From Lepidodermella squamata (taxonomy: Eukaryota > Gastrotricha), in assembly GCA_047495785.1 (NCBI GenBank), contig JBLDXI010000024.1:1488001-1552000 (forward strand): 64,000 nt of DNA, given 5' to 3'. How positions within the stretch are numbered: position 1 is the first letter of the stretch; each line of letters starts with the position of its first letter. This document shows positions 11,314 to 23,476 of the stretch, one piece after another. The position numbers were made by a program, and so were the translations under genes. The notes below the pieces were generated by a model. It had not been told where the DNA came from and searched no databases. It saw only the letters and a program-made list of their open reading frames with translations.

Positions 11314-13884
11314 TTAAAGCACGTCATCTGTTTGGCAGAAGCAGAACTTTTTAGCCGCTGATAGGCCTAGAATGCACCATGAAGTATTGCCATAAGCATT
11401 TATCCGTTGAATATCGCCGCCAACAGTCCATGAATCACTTGATTTTGGCGTCACTCTTGAAATTTGAGCCTCAAATAATGCATCGTTTGGTTTCGCATGA
11501 GCTATAATGGTATATTCCTCACTCGCCGGCTGGGCGCCTCGAACCCAACCGCCGCCAAATGTAACACTACTACCAGCCCCGAGCCGACTTGCTGATTCAA
11601 TGTGGTCCAAACTTAACCGGGCACATCGGTACTTATCATCGGCGAAATGCGTATGGGGAGGTGCGAATTTTGTTTGCAAGTCGCGGTTGATTTGGTCTAT
11701 TAGGAAAACGGCAGCTTCGTGAACGGTTGGGTCGTTGTTAGGATCCTGAATCGGTGTCTCGTGATAGCAGCCGCAGTAAATTTCCGGAATGTTAGCTTGA
11801 AAGCAGCTTCGGCTAACTGGAATTACTTCGGAGAGAAAACTCGTCGACCAACGTTGAGGATTCCAGCCAGGCAGATGGGGAAAATCTTGTTTTTAATAGA
11901 AATAAAAATTATTAAAAAACCGAAAAAAATGTAAATAATCATTCAATAAAGCGTGTCCCATAAGTAACACAAGCAAAGAAAATACACGGAAAAGGGTTCA
12001 GTAACCCTTAAATGAGAGACGAAGTCACATCTCAAGGCCAGAAAATTTTTAGAAAAATTCAAACAATCAAGAGAATAGTAATCCAGTATGTGACTAGTTA
12101 ATGGGATTAAAAAAGTCCGGAGAAATTTGGTCCAGCCGGGTAGAATACCACAAATTACCGAACCAGTAACCATCGGGATTTTCCGGGTTTTCTCCGGTAA
12201 ATTTTCAATTTATTCGGTTAAATCGCGGACAAAAATGCAATATTCTCTCGGTAGGTTTAATTTGAAAAAAATTAGTTGAATTTCCTACAAAAAGTTGCCA
12301 AATTAAAAAAATAGTTCTACGACACGCTGTAATTTGTTCGAAAATTTTATTGAATATTTTCTGGAATTCCTTACCTGCCGCCTTCTCAACCGAAGCATTT
12401 GGTGTCGAAAGGTGCAAAATGTGCTGCATAGTTTGATATAGGTCGAGTGGCGTTGTGAGTCGGTCAACATTCGCCTCAAAATTCTTCACTAATTTCGGAA
12501 ATTTGCGTTTGAAATCCTCAGGAATAATCGCACCGAAAAACGGCATTCTATCTTCAATACGTCCAATAATTGAATTTCGAATACTGCGAACAATTGATTT
12601 AAATTAGGTCATTTCGAGTTTCAAGTCTTACTTGTCGAAACGAGCTCCATGGTCAGAAAGCACAAAAATGAAGGTATTTTGGCGTATGAAATCGATTTTC
12701 ATCAGCCAGTCGAGTAAGCTCGCGAAATCTTTATCACAAATCGCTATTAAATTAGCCAAATCATGACTGGCCTCAACGACGAAGGTAAAGTCGAAAAACG
12801 GCTGTTTCAGCTTCGAATAAGTCGTCACAAATTGCTTCACGGTATAATCCCATAGCATATTGTGCTTTTTCCTACCCTCGTGGCACAAACTGGGCGAGGC
12901 GGAAACTGTCATTTTTGATTCGAGTATTTCCAAAACTGGCGTTAAGGCGGCTTCATAAGGATGGGCCTTCTCTAGGGCTAGGAAAAAATGCCGGCCGTAA
13001 TGGTCGACCGGGGCGTTTTTAAAGCCACTTTTTTGCCAGTGGAATGATTCAATCCTAGGATAGTCCTCGGTATAGCTAGTTACATAGCCGGCTTCTTTGA
13101 ATTTTTTCCAAATAAACGGGTAATCGTCATAATTCTCGCCTTTTGTCCCATCATGCGGCAGCTCGAGCTTTTCATCGCCGTAAACTTCAACCCGTTTGCC
13201 GGTGAAAAGCGGCACCAAATTCGGGTAAGTATTCTCGCCGACTTTGTTGTAGCCTTTATACTGAACGGCGCCGTATTTTTCCAATGTCTTCAGAGTTTCA
13301 GGCAGAGATCGATGAAAATTGAGCTGAGAAATCGAGTCAACGCCTAAAATAAGGACATTCCACGCGTTAGGATTCGGCCTTGTATTCGCAATGGGTTGAA
13401 TTTTCGCGAAGATATTGCTATACAATTCCTCGCCATTTTTTGAGCACACTATCTGTAATACTTCACTATCCCGCGGCCATTCGTCGGCGAATGGGAATTT
13501 TCGGATCGGGACAATCTCGCCGTAATTCAAGTTGAAATCATCGCCGCCTCTTGTAATGGCCTGATACGTGCAGGTTGCATTTTGGCGGTTAATTGGCAAT
13601 GTTAAAACGCCTGTTTCAGGGTCTTGTTCGATTGATATTTGATCGCTGACCGGCGGGCAGTCGAACGGGTTAACTTTGTGAACGAATTGCATAATGGAGG
13701 GGTCCCATGGGTCTAATACTGGTATGCGGCATTGATCTCGGTTTGATCCTGATCTCAGTTGCACTAGCGATTCTGGGTTGAAGTGGAAGATTGTTTCGAA
13801 AAACAGCGCCAAAACGCTGGCTAGGACGGAGAAGGCGAGCAGTACTACGACATTGCAACTTCGCGGCGACCGGCGATTAACCAT
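11314..13884 (-). CDS. DUF229 family membrane protein, copy 2 (complete)
   Basis: Minus-strand exons 12632-13884, 12375-12583 and 11314-11885 encode 677 aa. Introns are 48 and 489 bp with phases 2 and 1, identical in position to copy 3. The N-terminus has one signal-anchor (VVVLLAFSVLASVLALFF), then DPWDPSIMQFV, a Cys/Pro segment, ILGVDSISQLNF, GYNKVGENTY and LVPLFTGKR. The middle part has YTEDYPRIESFHWQ, DHYGR, CHEGRKKHNMLWDY and VLSDHGARFD, the last resembling the metal-binding DHG of sulfatase-like enzymes. The last exon adds RSCFQANIPE, a CGCY motif, GDIQRINAYGN and a Cys-rich end. Probably a type II glycoprotein of the secretory pathway with a hydrolase-like fold; biochemical role unknown. 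AATAAA on the minus strand at 11288-11293. Confidence 0.9.
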
Positions 13885-14597
13885 TAGTCTGATGATTTGT
13901 GGTCTAAATTTTGCGGAATAATAAATTAACTAGTACATCTTATATAATGTACCATGACATACCTCAATTTTGTCGTTCTTATTCTCCAAAAGTCAAACAT
14001 TAAGCCATGATATGTGTCCACGTCATGAAAGAACTACTATACCACGGCGGCGTTATCGCCAATGAATGACTTCTGAGAGTGATACGAGTCGTTATCTTGA
14101 AAATGTTATCGCTGTGATAATTATCAGCTATCAGCTTATAGAGCGGTGCGAAATTTGTGAATGAGATGCTGTGACCCACTTTTTATTTTAATTCGATAAA
14201 AAAATGGCCAAATGACTCGAACACGACTTGTTTTTATTCAGGAATTTTTACTACAACGCCATACTATTTTACATAGTCCTGAGAGCGTGGGTTAGTAAGG
14301 CGTAAATTCATCGGATGAGCATTGCAAGGTGAACAAATAAAACAGCTTGGTGAATACTACGGCGTATAGTAATTTCTCAGCCTGCTGCTGTCGTTGGTAA
14401 ATAGCAGCTATAGGAAATATTTATAACAGCGAAATCATCTTTATTTTGCATAATCAGCATTGAATCTGAATTTCAAGCGTCAAAATTGTGAAAATTTAAA
14501 TCCCTTTTTATTTCCAGAAAAATCACGAAAATAAGAATAAAAGCGGCTTTTTGAGTAGCGATGCAAAGCCCTTGGTGTCAAAAAATGTGGTGATCAA
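13885..14597. other. intergenic, no gene seen
   Basis: Spacer between the 5' end of DUF229 copy 2 and the 3' end of the disordered repeat protein gene. A minus-strand AATAAA (14507-14512) lies 86 bp past that gene's stop and is its likely poly(A) signal. No further structure stands out. Confidence 0.55.
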
Positions 14598-15839
14598 TTA
14601 TTTTTTCTTCAGCTTGACCCCGCTGATCATTTGTCGTAGAAAGCGGCAGATTCCCGAAGGTTCGAACGATGCCTCGTTAATTTCAACCGTACCACCTGTT
14701 TGGTTATTGAATCGAACCGTCGCCACGCCTGTTCCGCCAACAGTTGCATAAGCCTCATTCGTGCGTGGCGTTATACCAAAAAATCTGTAGACGTCCAGAA
14801 CGCCACGAGATTTTCTGATGTACGTAACCTGAGGCACGGAACCATATGCCTGCTCAGGCTGGGTATTAGCCAATGGCTCGGACGTTGCCGCTGATGAGTC
14901 ACCCTGCTCATTCGTCGCTGCTGCTTTGTCGCCCTCAATTTTACCAGGCTTCGGCCGCACGAAAAAATCGACCAATCTCGAAAACTTGACTCGCTTATTC
15001 TCGGGAATGTAAGCTACCTCAACGACGCCATCTGTCGTTGGGTAAACAGCCATAACTTCTTGGTGACTGCTGCTGCTGGCCTCGTTTTTACGTTTCTTAG
15101 CAACAGGCGGGATGCCGTAGAACCTGAAGACGTCCGGCATGAGTCGAAATGATTTGCTCGGTTTCACTCCAACTTGGTTCAAGTTAGTTTCCGACTTGCT
15201 ACGGGCTGTATCATCGGTAGCACGAACATCGCTAGTCACACAATCCATGCTAACAGCATCGCAGTAAATCACCGGTTGCGGTTCCTGTTGGCCTTTATTT
15301 TCCAGCGATTTGCTTCGGGAAATTGCGCCAATTCCGAAAAATTTCGAAACACTTTCCGGCACCCGACGGGTTTTCCGAGGCGGTACAACATTTTGGTATC
15401 CAGACGCAGGCTCATCGGCGTCTGAATCAGACAGAGCAAGGTCGTCGAGGTTTTCACTTGTTGGTTGCCTAGCTTCTGGCTCTGTTGACGTTGTAGTTTT
15501 CGGCTTTTGTTGCTCGTTGGAAGCTCGAAACATGTCCAACGAGTCGAAAATGAGTTTACCCATGGCATTCAATTCGTCGCGGCGGATTGTTGGCGGCGCC
15601 GGACGAGGGTTGACGAGTAGAATCGTCTCGCCAGGCCTTTGGTCCTCCTCGTCCTCTTCGATTGATTCGTCGGGAGAGTCAGGCGCTGCTGCTAGCGGCG
15701 TTTCATATTCAAGACGACCCAACTCCTCGACAACACTTTCTCGAGTAACAGGGTCGGCTGTATTTTCCGAGACTGGCTCTGGCGTCTCAGGTTGCTCATC
15801 AACCGTATTTTCTGGCGTGGATTCAGTAGCTGGATCCAT
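14598..15839 (-). CDS. disordered acidic protein with internal RFFGI-type repeats, unknown function
   Basis: Intronless ORF of 413 aa starting MDPATEST. I do not recognise a family. Residues 1-150 are rich in Glu, Asp, Pro, Ser and Thr, so mostly disordered. A short motif recurs: PESVSKFFGIG (161-171), LMPDVFRFYGIPP (233-245), FSRLVDFFVRP (286-296), GVLDVYRFFGITP (346-358) and weakly GICRFLRQ (396-403). Several copies are preceded at 15-25 residues by an A/G-Y-x-x-V element followed by V-x-Y-I. Basic patches (AKKRK 247-251, KLKKK at the end) could be nuclear signals. There is no signal peptide or membrane segment. The motif could bind a partner repeatedly, like a linear-motif scaffold. The open frame of 413 codons and the in-frame repeat support a real gene. 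A long plus-strand ORF over it is a shadow. Confidence 0.75.
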   Translation of the reverse strand: MDPATESTPENTVDEQPETPEPVSENTADPVTRESVVEELGRLEYETPLAAAPDSPDESIEEDEEDQRPGETILLVNPRPAPPTIRRDELNAMGKLIFDSLDMFRASNEQQKPKTTTSTEPEARQPTSENLDDLALSDSDADEPASGYQNVVPPRKTRRVPESVSKFFGIGAISRSKSLENKGQQEPQPVIYCDAVSMDCVTSDVRATDDTARSKSETNLNQVGVKPSKSFRLMPDVFRFYGIPPVAKKRKNEASSSSHQEVMAVYPTTDGVVEVAYIPENKRVKFSRLVDFFVRPKPGKIEGDKAAATNEQGDSSAATSEPLANTQPEQAYGSVPQVTYIRKSRGVLDVYRFFGITPRTNEAYATVGGTGVATVRFNNQTGGTVEINEASFEPSGICRFLRQMISGVKLKKK

Positions 15840-16814
15840 TTTAATATTAAAGTGAAATACTGAAATATGCTAATTTTGATCGGTATTTATTGTACTATGA
15901 ATGAAGGTCATACACTAATTGGGTGTGGCGTTATCAATCTGGCGGCGGCGCACCCTCCGGTTACGCAATGAATCATTTCGTATTTTGTGGCGGTGAGCGG
16001 TTCATAATTAGGTCCTCATTTTGGCTCTCGATTTTGATAACAAAAATCAAGCACGATTGACCTTCTTGTGACTCAGTCTGCAAAACATTCCAAATTATTG
16101 AAGGAAGCTGTTGGGTATTTTTTAGAATTAGAAGAAAATAAATTAATAGTATTAGGGACAATTTTGGGACACGTCGAATATTTTATTTCGACCCAATTCG
16201 AATTATATACCTTGATTTTATTCGTGGAAAAAATAGAAAATTGAAAGAGAAAGTTATTACAATTCACAAGTTCATCGCATTCTTCTAACGGAAATTAATT
16301 TTTTATTACATTGCCCGAATATTCAAACTAACGCGCATGAAGAGCTCTTGATCAGCTGCAGTTATAATTGAAATCAAACTTATTTTTCGACCTTTTTTCC
16401 GGCTGTAATTACTATCGCCGGTTTTAATGACCGTGTTTACCCCAGCTTGACTGTCGATTTTTAGATAATGCGCAGCTTTTTGGGGCCTGTAATAAATTTG
16501 GGTACACACGCGCGCTCAGTATTTTACCTGCGTCGGTAAACATCTTGGGCGCATAATTGGCGGTTATACGCGTGCCTCACGCGGCACAAACAAAAAGTCC
16601 GCATACAGTATACATATACATGGAGTGACTTGAGGCGAGGCGGACGGATATACATTTTATACTGCAAGTGATGCGGATTTCGGCAACAAACACGCATGAA
16701 ATTACGTTGTCACTTGTTTATACACTCGACAGAGAAAATCGCCGTTTTAATTTCGGCCACACTTGTCATTTTTGTCGATACCTAATATTGTACCGGCTAC
16801 CTTAAATCTATAAT
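15840..16814. other. intergenic, divergent promoter region, no gene seen
   Basis: Lies between the start codons of the disordered repeat protein (leftward) and sulfotransferase 1 (rightward), so it must hold both promoters. I see no convincing TATA box and no ORF with family features. Confidence 0.5.
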
Positions 16815-18214
16815 ATGAAGCCGAAGAAGAACAAAGTTTTGAAACTTCGCTCTTGCAAGGTTGTAGCTCTACTCGCGTTCGGATTGATTACTCTATCTGC
16901 CTTTGTGGCTCTGGCAATTTTCGACAGATTAGTCCTTTCAAGTGAAGTTTATCAGCATTCATCTTTCAGCCAGGTAAAAAATGAACTAATTTTTCACAAT
17001 ACACACAAATACTTATTTTTTAGCGCGACAATCATTTTGAATCCAGATTCGCGAAACGACGGGAGTTAGCTCGTCGTGTTTGCAAAAATTATGGAATGGA
17101 GCCGAAGAAAAACGTTATACCTTATGACGTTGTTTCCTATAAATCGATTTTAGTCGATGATCGACACAAATTGGTCTACTGCGCCGTTCCTAAAGTTGCG
17201 TCAACTTCTTGGAAGAAGATTTTAACTGCTATGAATTCGAAACCTGGCTCGCTTCGCTCTGACCCAGAAGCGATCAGCGATGAAGAAATCAACGATAGCA
17301 ACGTAACTTGGCCTCATTTAAAACGGCTTTACGACTACAGCCAAGTTGAAGCTGCTGTTAGATTACAGAATTACACCAAGATGATGTGGGTGAGAGACCC
17401 ACTTCAGCGCCTGGTTTCAGCTTGGCGGTCGAAATTTTCGCGTCAGACGAGGTTTTATTCAGAGGTCTTTGGCTCGTATATGATAAAAACATATCGAGCG
17501 AACGCGTCGGAGCAGGAAATTAAGAAAGGATCGCCGGTTAAGCTCAGGGAATTCATGTCCTATATCCGGGACGAAGGCCACGCCCGGGCTGATACGCACT
17601 GGTGAGCTTATTACTTTTCATTATCATTGTTCTAAACAGCGGGTAGTCATTATCACTCGCAAAAAACATCCTTAATTGAGGAATTAACTCATTAATTAAC
17701 GCCCTAAGAATTAATTTTTAAAATAAATGAGAAATTAACGTTCAAAAATCAATGAAAAAATTAAAAAAAAAATATTTTAATTTAATTTGCATATTTTTGA
17801 TATTTTTTTAATTTTAGAAAAAATTATTTTTTCTGAGAAATTTGAGAATATTCCCAACGTTTTTCTGTCTTCTGATAAGACTTTATCTAACAAATTTATC
17901 AAATAATTTTCAGGGAGTATTACTACGACTTGTGCCTTGTATGCCAGCTGCCCTTCGATTGGGACTACATTGGTCATTACGAGAACCTGGAGGAAGAAGC
18001 AAACTACATCCTATCAAAAATAACTCTCGGACAAGCGAAAACTTGGCTGTTCCCGTCCCGCAGCAACCCATCGATCATCTCACCGAATGGGCCATTCAAA
18101 TCAAACCAAGAAGAGCTGGATATGCTGCCAGCAAATTTGATAGACTTCATCGCTCAAATGTACCGCATTGACTACGACATGTTTGAATATGCTCTTCCGA
18201 AATTGAATGCTTGA
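16815..18214 (+). CDS. carbohydrate sulfotransferase, HNK-1ST/chondroitin type, copy 1
   Basis: Exons 16815-16973, 17024-17601 and 17914-18214 encode 345 aa; introns are 50 and 312 bp, GT-AG. A type II signal-anchor (about residues 16-36, VVALLAFGLITLSAFVALAIF) places the enzyme in the Golgi lumen. The PAPS-binding motifs of the sulfotransferase 2 family are clear: 5'-phosphosulfate loop VYCAVPKVASTSWKKIL and 3'-phosphate motif MMWVRDPLQRLVSAWRSKF. The C-terminal DTHW, CQLPF and YIGHYENLEEEA blocks also match. The family transfers sulfate from PAPS to sugar hydroxyls of N-acetylgalactosamine or glucuronic acid on glycans; acceptor specificity cannot be told. The same family appears at the right end of the window. 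It converges with DUF229 copy 3 on the opposite strand, with only about 200 bp between stops. Confidence 0.92.
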
Positions 18215-18419
18215 GAAATATTTTTTAGATTTAAAAAATTGTCTTCCTTGAGATCAATTCGTTCTTTACTTATCAAAACTATAATCATTCATTATTGCAA
18301 CGAGAAAAGTGAGACTGTGGCACAAAAAAGTTTCAGCTGAAAAACGCTATAGATAAAACAATAATCAGAGAGAGAGCGAGGGAGATAAGTCGAAAGGTTG
18401 CGGTGAAAATGACTCATTT

Positions 18420-21082
18420 TCAATACTTGACTTGGTCGCAGTAGCAAAACTTTTTCGCAGTCGACGAGCCGCCGATGCACCACGATTGATTGCCATAAGC
18501 ATTTATCCGCTGTATATCGCCGGCCAACATCCAAGGCGCCGTGTTTTCCGCGTCCGGCTTCCGCCCGGCGATGTGAGCCTCGAAAAGCGCCCCGCTTGGC
18601 TCAACGCGGGCTACGATTACAAAATCATCGCGGCTAGTTTCGACGCCGCGTAACCAGCCGCCGTTGTATATCACGCTTCTAGCAGCTCCGAGACGAGTTG
18701 CTGATTCAACACCGCCAAGGTTAAATTTTACGCATCGCGTATGGCCATCCATGAAATAAACGTTAGGTGGAACCCATTTCGTTTTGAGGTCTAGATTAAT
18801 TTGTTCCACGAGGAAATTTGCAGCTTCTCGAACTCTCGAATCAGAATTCGGTGATTCGATGGGTGTTTCTTTGTAGCAAGCGCAGTAATGCTCTGGAATG
18901 TTGGCCTGGTAGCAGTTTCGTGTGCGAGGTAACACTTCTGATAAGAAACTTGCTGACCATCTGCTTTCATCTTCACCGTAGAGCCGAGGAAATTCTGTTG
19001 AAAAATTGAATAAAAAATCGTTCGAATTACTAATAAAAATAAAAATTTAAGTTAAATCGGAATTGGAATATAAAAAATTCAGCCTTAAAATCCAAATTAA
19101 ATAACAAGTTTAATCACACAAATTCGATAGCTGAAAATTCTTCAAAAATAAAACTTCATAAAACTTCAAATAAAACTTCAAATCGCCCCATGATAAACGG
19201 CTTTGGCAGTCCGAAAATGAGCTCAAACTAGGCAAATCGGTTCCGAAAAGAGTAGGGAAAAAATAAAAAAACGAAAATCCGAATTTTGAAAATGTGGCGG
19301 CCGCAAAGGATCGAACCCGAGGCGCCCGCAAAGCAGGTTTTCCAAAAAGGATAGCGCCATTTAATTTATCCCGAAAAATCGTTTCAAGGACACTTTTTTC
19401 CGCGCCGACGACGATTTCTTAGCGGATGAAGGATGAAGGTCAGGTTAAATTAAAAAAATAGATAAATTGCCTTCAAAAAATTTGGTACTGGCGCAACTTT
19501 TAGGATAAGCTGAACAAGACGCCAAATTACCTGTCGTTGATTTGTTTTGCGTAGATAGATGAATAATATGTTGCATTGTCTGATGAAAGTCCAGTGGAGT
19601 CGAGAGGCGGTAACTATTAGCCTTCACATTAGCAGCTAATTGAGGATACTTTTGTTTGAAAGCTTCAGGTAGAATGACAGAAAAAAACGGCATCCGATCT
19701 TCGATTCGGCCAACGAGAGAATTTCTAATGCTAAAATAATTTTTAATTAATTTTAAAATTTTTGAGTTATTTTAATGAATCGCTTACTTGTCGAAACGAG
19801 CACCGTGATCTGAAAGAACAAAGACGAAAGTTCGCTCGCGAACCTGATCTATCGCCAGAACCCAGTCGAGCAATTTCTCTAAATCGTCATCACATATCGA
19901 GATCAAATTCGAAAAGTCGTGACTCGGCTCGCCTAGGAACGATATGGCGAAGTAAGGCTGGTTCAACGCTGTATAGGCTGTCAGCATTTGCTTAACACTG
20001 TAATCCCACAACATCTGGTACTTTTTGCGGCCTTGGAAGCACAAACTCGGCGAAGCTGTCAGCTTGATATTTTTCGACTCGAGCGCCTGCAAAACCGGAT
20101 TCAAAATCGAATCCAACGGGTGAAGCTTTTCGAGCGCCGAGAATAAATTCCGGCCATAGTGATCGGCCGGTTGTTGCTTGAAGCCCTTCTTCTGCCAATG
20201 GAAAGTTCCGATTCGAGGCATATCTTCCGTGTACATTGTCGCGTAACCAGCCTCCTTAAAATTCTTCCAGATAAACGGAAAATCGTCGAAATTTTGCCCA
20301 TTCGACCCATCATGGGGGAGGAGTAGCTTCTCGCCAGGCTGGAGTTCGATCCTACGACCGGTAAGGATTGGTACCAGATTCCCAAATGTATTGTCCCCGA
20401 CTTTATTATAACCCTTGAAAATAATTGCATTCGATTTCCGCAATTTTTCTAGAGATTTAGGCAAAGATCTCGCAAAGTTGAGTTGAGATATCGAATCTAT
20501 CGCTACGATAAGGACGTTCCAGGCGTTAGTATTCGGCTTCGAGGCACGAACAGGTAGGACCTTAGCGAAAATGTCCGAATACTTGACGCCTTTAGTGTTT
20601 GAGCAGGCAATTTCGATGACCTCAGAGTCTTTAGGCCAGTCTTCTAGGAATGGGAATTTTCTTATGGTTTCGTACCGGCCGTAATTGAGTGTATAGTCGT
20701 CATCGCCTCTCCTCATCGGCCGATATTGGCATGTGAAGTTGTGATTATTGACTGGCATGTACAGCGCACCGGTTTCCGGGTCTTGGTCTATCCTTATATC
20801 ACTGCTGACCGGTGGGCAATAAAGGGGTTCAACCTCCTTAACGTACTGCATAATACTTGGATCCCACGGGTTGAGAACAGGCAGGTGGCAAACTTCACTG
20901 CCAGCTGTTGAAAGCAGGGTTTCGAGAGATTTCGGGTTGAAAGCGACGAGGGTGTGAAGGAACAGAGCCATTGCGGTTGAAATTGCGAGGAAAGCGCCTA
21001 TACTCGGCAAATTGAAGCCTCGATATCGGTTCAGGCGCCAGAACATCACGGTGACAACAAACTGCTTACCCTCTAACGTCAT
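18420..21082 (-). CDS. DUF229 family membrane protein, copy 3 (complete)
   Basis: Minus-strand exons 19788-21082, 19531-19730 and 18420-18994 encode 689 aa. Introns are 57 and 536 bp with the same phases as copy 2. Signal-anchor about residues 25-50 (IGAFLAISTAMALFLHTLVAF), NPWDPSIMQYV, VAIDSISQLNF, GYNKVGDNTF, LVPILTGRRIE, YTEDMPRIGTFHWQ, DHYGR, CFQGRKKYQMLWDYSV, VLSDHGARFD and a Cys-rich last exon (CYQANIPEHYCACY, GDIQRINAYGNQSWC). It is closer to copy 1 than copy 2 in the shared region. The candidate nucleophile segment has Ala-Ile-Asp-Ser where others have Gly-Val-Asp-Ser. The large second intron contains a tRNA-like repeat (19294-19343). Role as for the family: secretory-pathway hydrolase-like protein of unknown substrate. 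Confidence 0.9.
19294..19343 (-). repeat. short tRNA-like (SINE-like) repeat inside an intron
   Basis: The minus strand contains a B-box-like GGGTTCGATCC followed by GCGGCCGCC. A second copy with the same order (GTGG, GCAAAG, TCGAACC, GAGG, GTTTTCC on the plus strand) lies at 44604-44648. The cloverleaf does not pair well, so this is a degenerate tRNA-derived repeat rather than a tRNA gene. Confidence 0.35.
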
Positions 21083-23476
21083 CTATCTGAGGTAAAATTT
21101 ATTAAATTATTTTTATAAGATTATTTCATATGAAGAATAGCGCCGTTAGCGTCTGCACGAAATTTTTATGCCGTTTTCACGGTGATAAACGCGGTAAAAA
21201 TGTTATTATTAATACCTTGAATATCTTGACAATGGCTCACGTGATGCACCCATCGGGGACAATAAAATGATTAATTATAAGAAAAAACATTGAATTACGG
21301 GATAACAACTTTTACTGGCTTTTATTTATTTAACAGTACTTATTTGATGTAAACCATATTTTGAAAGAGAAAGCAGCGTTTTGTTAATAACTGTTGCCCA
21401 AGTGTTGGTTATATGAGCTGAAACGCGGTCGATACTGAACCCGCCCACAACTTAATGTGACAAAAGGTGTTGTACAAATATAGGAAATAGTTACATGCGT
21501 GTTTGTGTATTTTATGCAAATTTTTTTCGAAATAACTTGAAAACAAATATAGCGCCTGCAATCAGGTAGAAAGCCGTGTACCTGTAATAAAAGCTAAAGG
21601 CTGTATATGAGAAGGATATGTTCAGCTGAGAAAATAATAATAATAATATGCTAATAGACACTCAGGTAACTTGTACTTCGCGCAAGCTGATGCGTTGAAA
21701 AATCAATAAAAAAATGCTGTGAAGATCTAATCTCAATTTGCAAGCCTGAAAAATGCAGATAATACTAATAATAAGATCACTCAAAACAGACATAGGCACG
21801 CGTAAAAAAAATGAGCAATAATTATTATGCAAATTTTTTTCACGTAAAAATTGCGCTATTTACTATTACTTTGGAATGCATAAATTTAGCATCCCTACCT
21901 ATAATAAAATCTGGTATTTTTAATATTTTTTCATTTTATAGAAGAGTATAAATATAACCCACCTTAAATTGCTTATTTATAATATTTTTAACGATTTGTT
22001 ATCAGCACAGGCAACATATAACAATTAATATTAGGAAAATGAGCTGAACACACAGCAGATAGTAATAATTGTAGTGAGGCGGCGGAGAGCGACAACGGCG
22101 CGAGTGGCTATAATTAGTGTGGGGCATCATGCATGAGTCGAATATCGGCGCGGATATTTCAGCTCACGCGCTAAATTTTGCAAAATTAGCATTTGAATGA
22201 GAGAACAGGAGAGAGAAAAGCCGACAGCGTAAAATTACTAAACGCTTACACGCACATATACATATGGCTCAGCCCGGCCACAGGTAAGGCATATAACAAG
22301 CACTTCGCATAAATGTCTCTTGTGATGTAGATAGGCATAAAAATAAACACAACGCGTTTTCAGCTCAATAACACGAACTGCTGATACTGCTGCTACTGTG
22401 TGAAGGCCAAACGACACGGTGGCGGTGTTACCACTAACGATGTGCTACCTTGGCGTGCTGTGTTTTTGTGTCCCTGGACGCGCAGTTACTACGAGGTTAA
22501 CGCGCCAGGTATAATGCGACTTTACAGGAGGTGTGTACTCAACGCGCTTTTTGTTACTTTTGCTCGCAAATACGTAAGCATATTTCATATAGCTCAAGGC
22601 GGTATTTGTAGTGTTGTAATACGCGTCTCACATAATATTATTCGTTACGATTTTTTATTAGGATTGATGGCGCGCGTAGATCTGCGCAATTACTAGTGTC
22701 AAATATCGCGCACTATAGGCTGCAGCTTTTTGAGTAATTACATCATCCTAATATTTTCTCGCACCTGTTCCAGAAGTAGATCTAGATGAAGTTGATGTTA
22801 TGATGGAAAAAACAACGACTGAATCCAGGTTAATTTAGCTCGTAATGCTTGATAAACTCAGCTTGTCGTTGGCCCCAAAAATAGTATGGCTGAAAATCTT
22901 CAGTACAACCATCTCAGCAGGTTTATTCAATTAACAATGTCCCAAATATTACAGCTTGCCAAAATACAAAGGATAAAATTAGTTTGACTATGTTTTACAA
23001 TGTATTTTATTTTTAATTTCCAGTTCAAAATAATCGACACAGAGGTCAATGAGACTGAGGCGGACACGGCAGTATTTTTTGTTTGATCAAAATAAGATCA
23101 GAAACCCTCGAAATTTCGAATTGAAAAAAATTTCAATCTCAGGTAGACTATTTTAAAATTGTTACGATGTCCTGACCATGCCAAATAACGGAGCGCTCGT
23201 GTGAATTTCTCAGAGCCAACATCGAAAAGTAGTATTCCTCAAACGGGCAATCAACAAGTCATCAAATTCAAATTACTGTGAATTTTCAAAGTCATAAACA
23301 TAAAATCTTTTATTGTGTCTAAAGTCTAAATTCCGAAATCGCCCTTATTATGGTCATGAAAGGTTGAAGCTCCTAAATTTGCAAAATATTCAAATTATCA
23401 TTATTCTCTGTTAATCCAGACGGCGAATCCATCGATTATTTCTTCTTTTTTATTATTTTCAGTAGTCTGGAGCTAA
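21083..23476. other. long intergenic region, no gene seen
   Basis: About 2.4 kb upstream of DUF229 copy 3. The only sizeable ORF (98 aa at 22400) has no family features, signal peptide or credible start context. The sequence is AT-rich with many short microsatellite-like stretches. It may hold regulatory DNA, but nothing specific can be supported. Confidence 0.5.

Noticed and set aside
15310-15855. 181-aa plus-strand ORF
   Set aside because: Antisense shadow of the disordered repeat protein; Ser-rich composition follows from the opposite strand.
22400-22696. 98-aa ORF in the large intergenic region
   Set aside because: No family features, no signal peptide, no splice-compatible neighbours.
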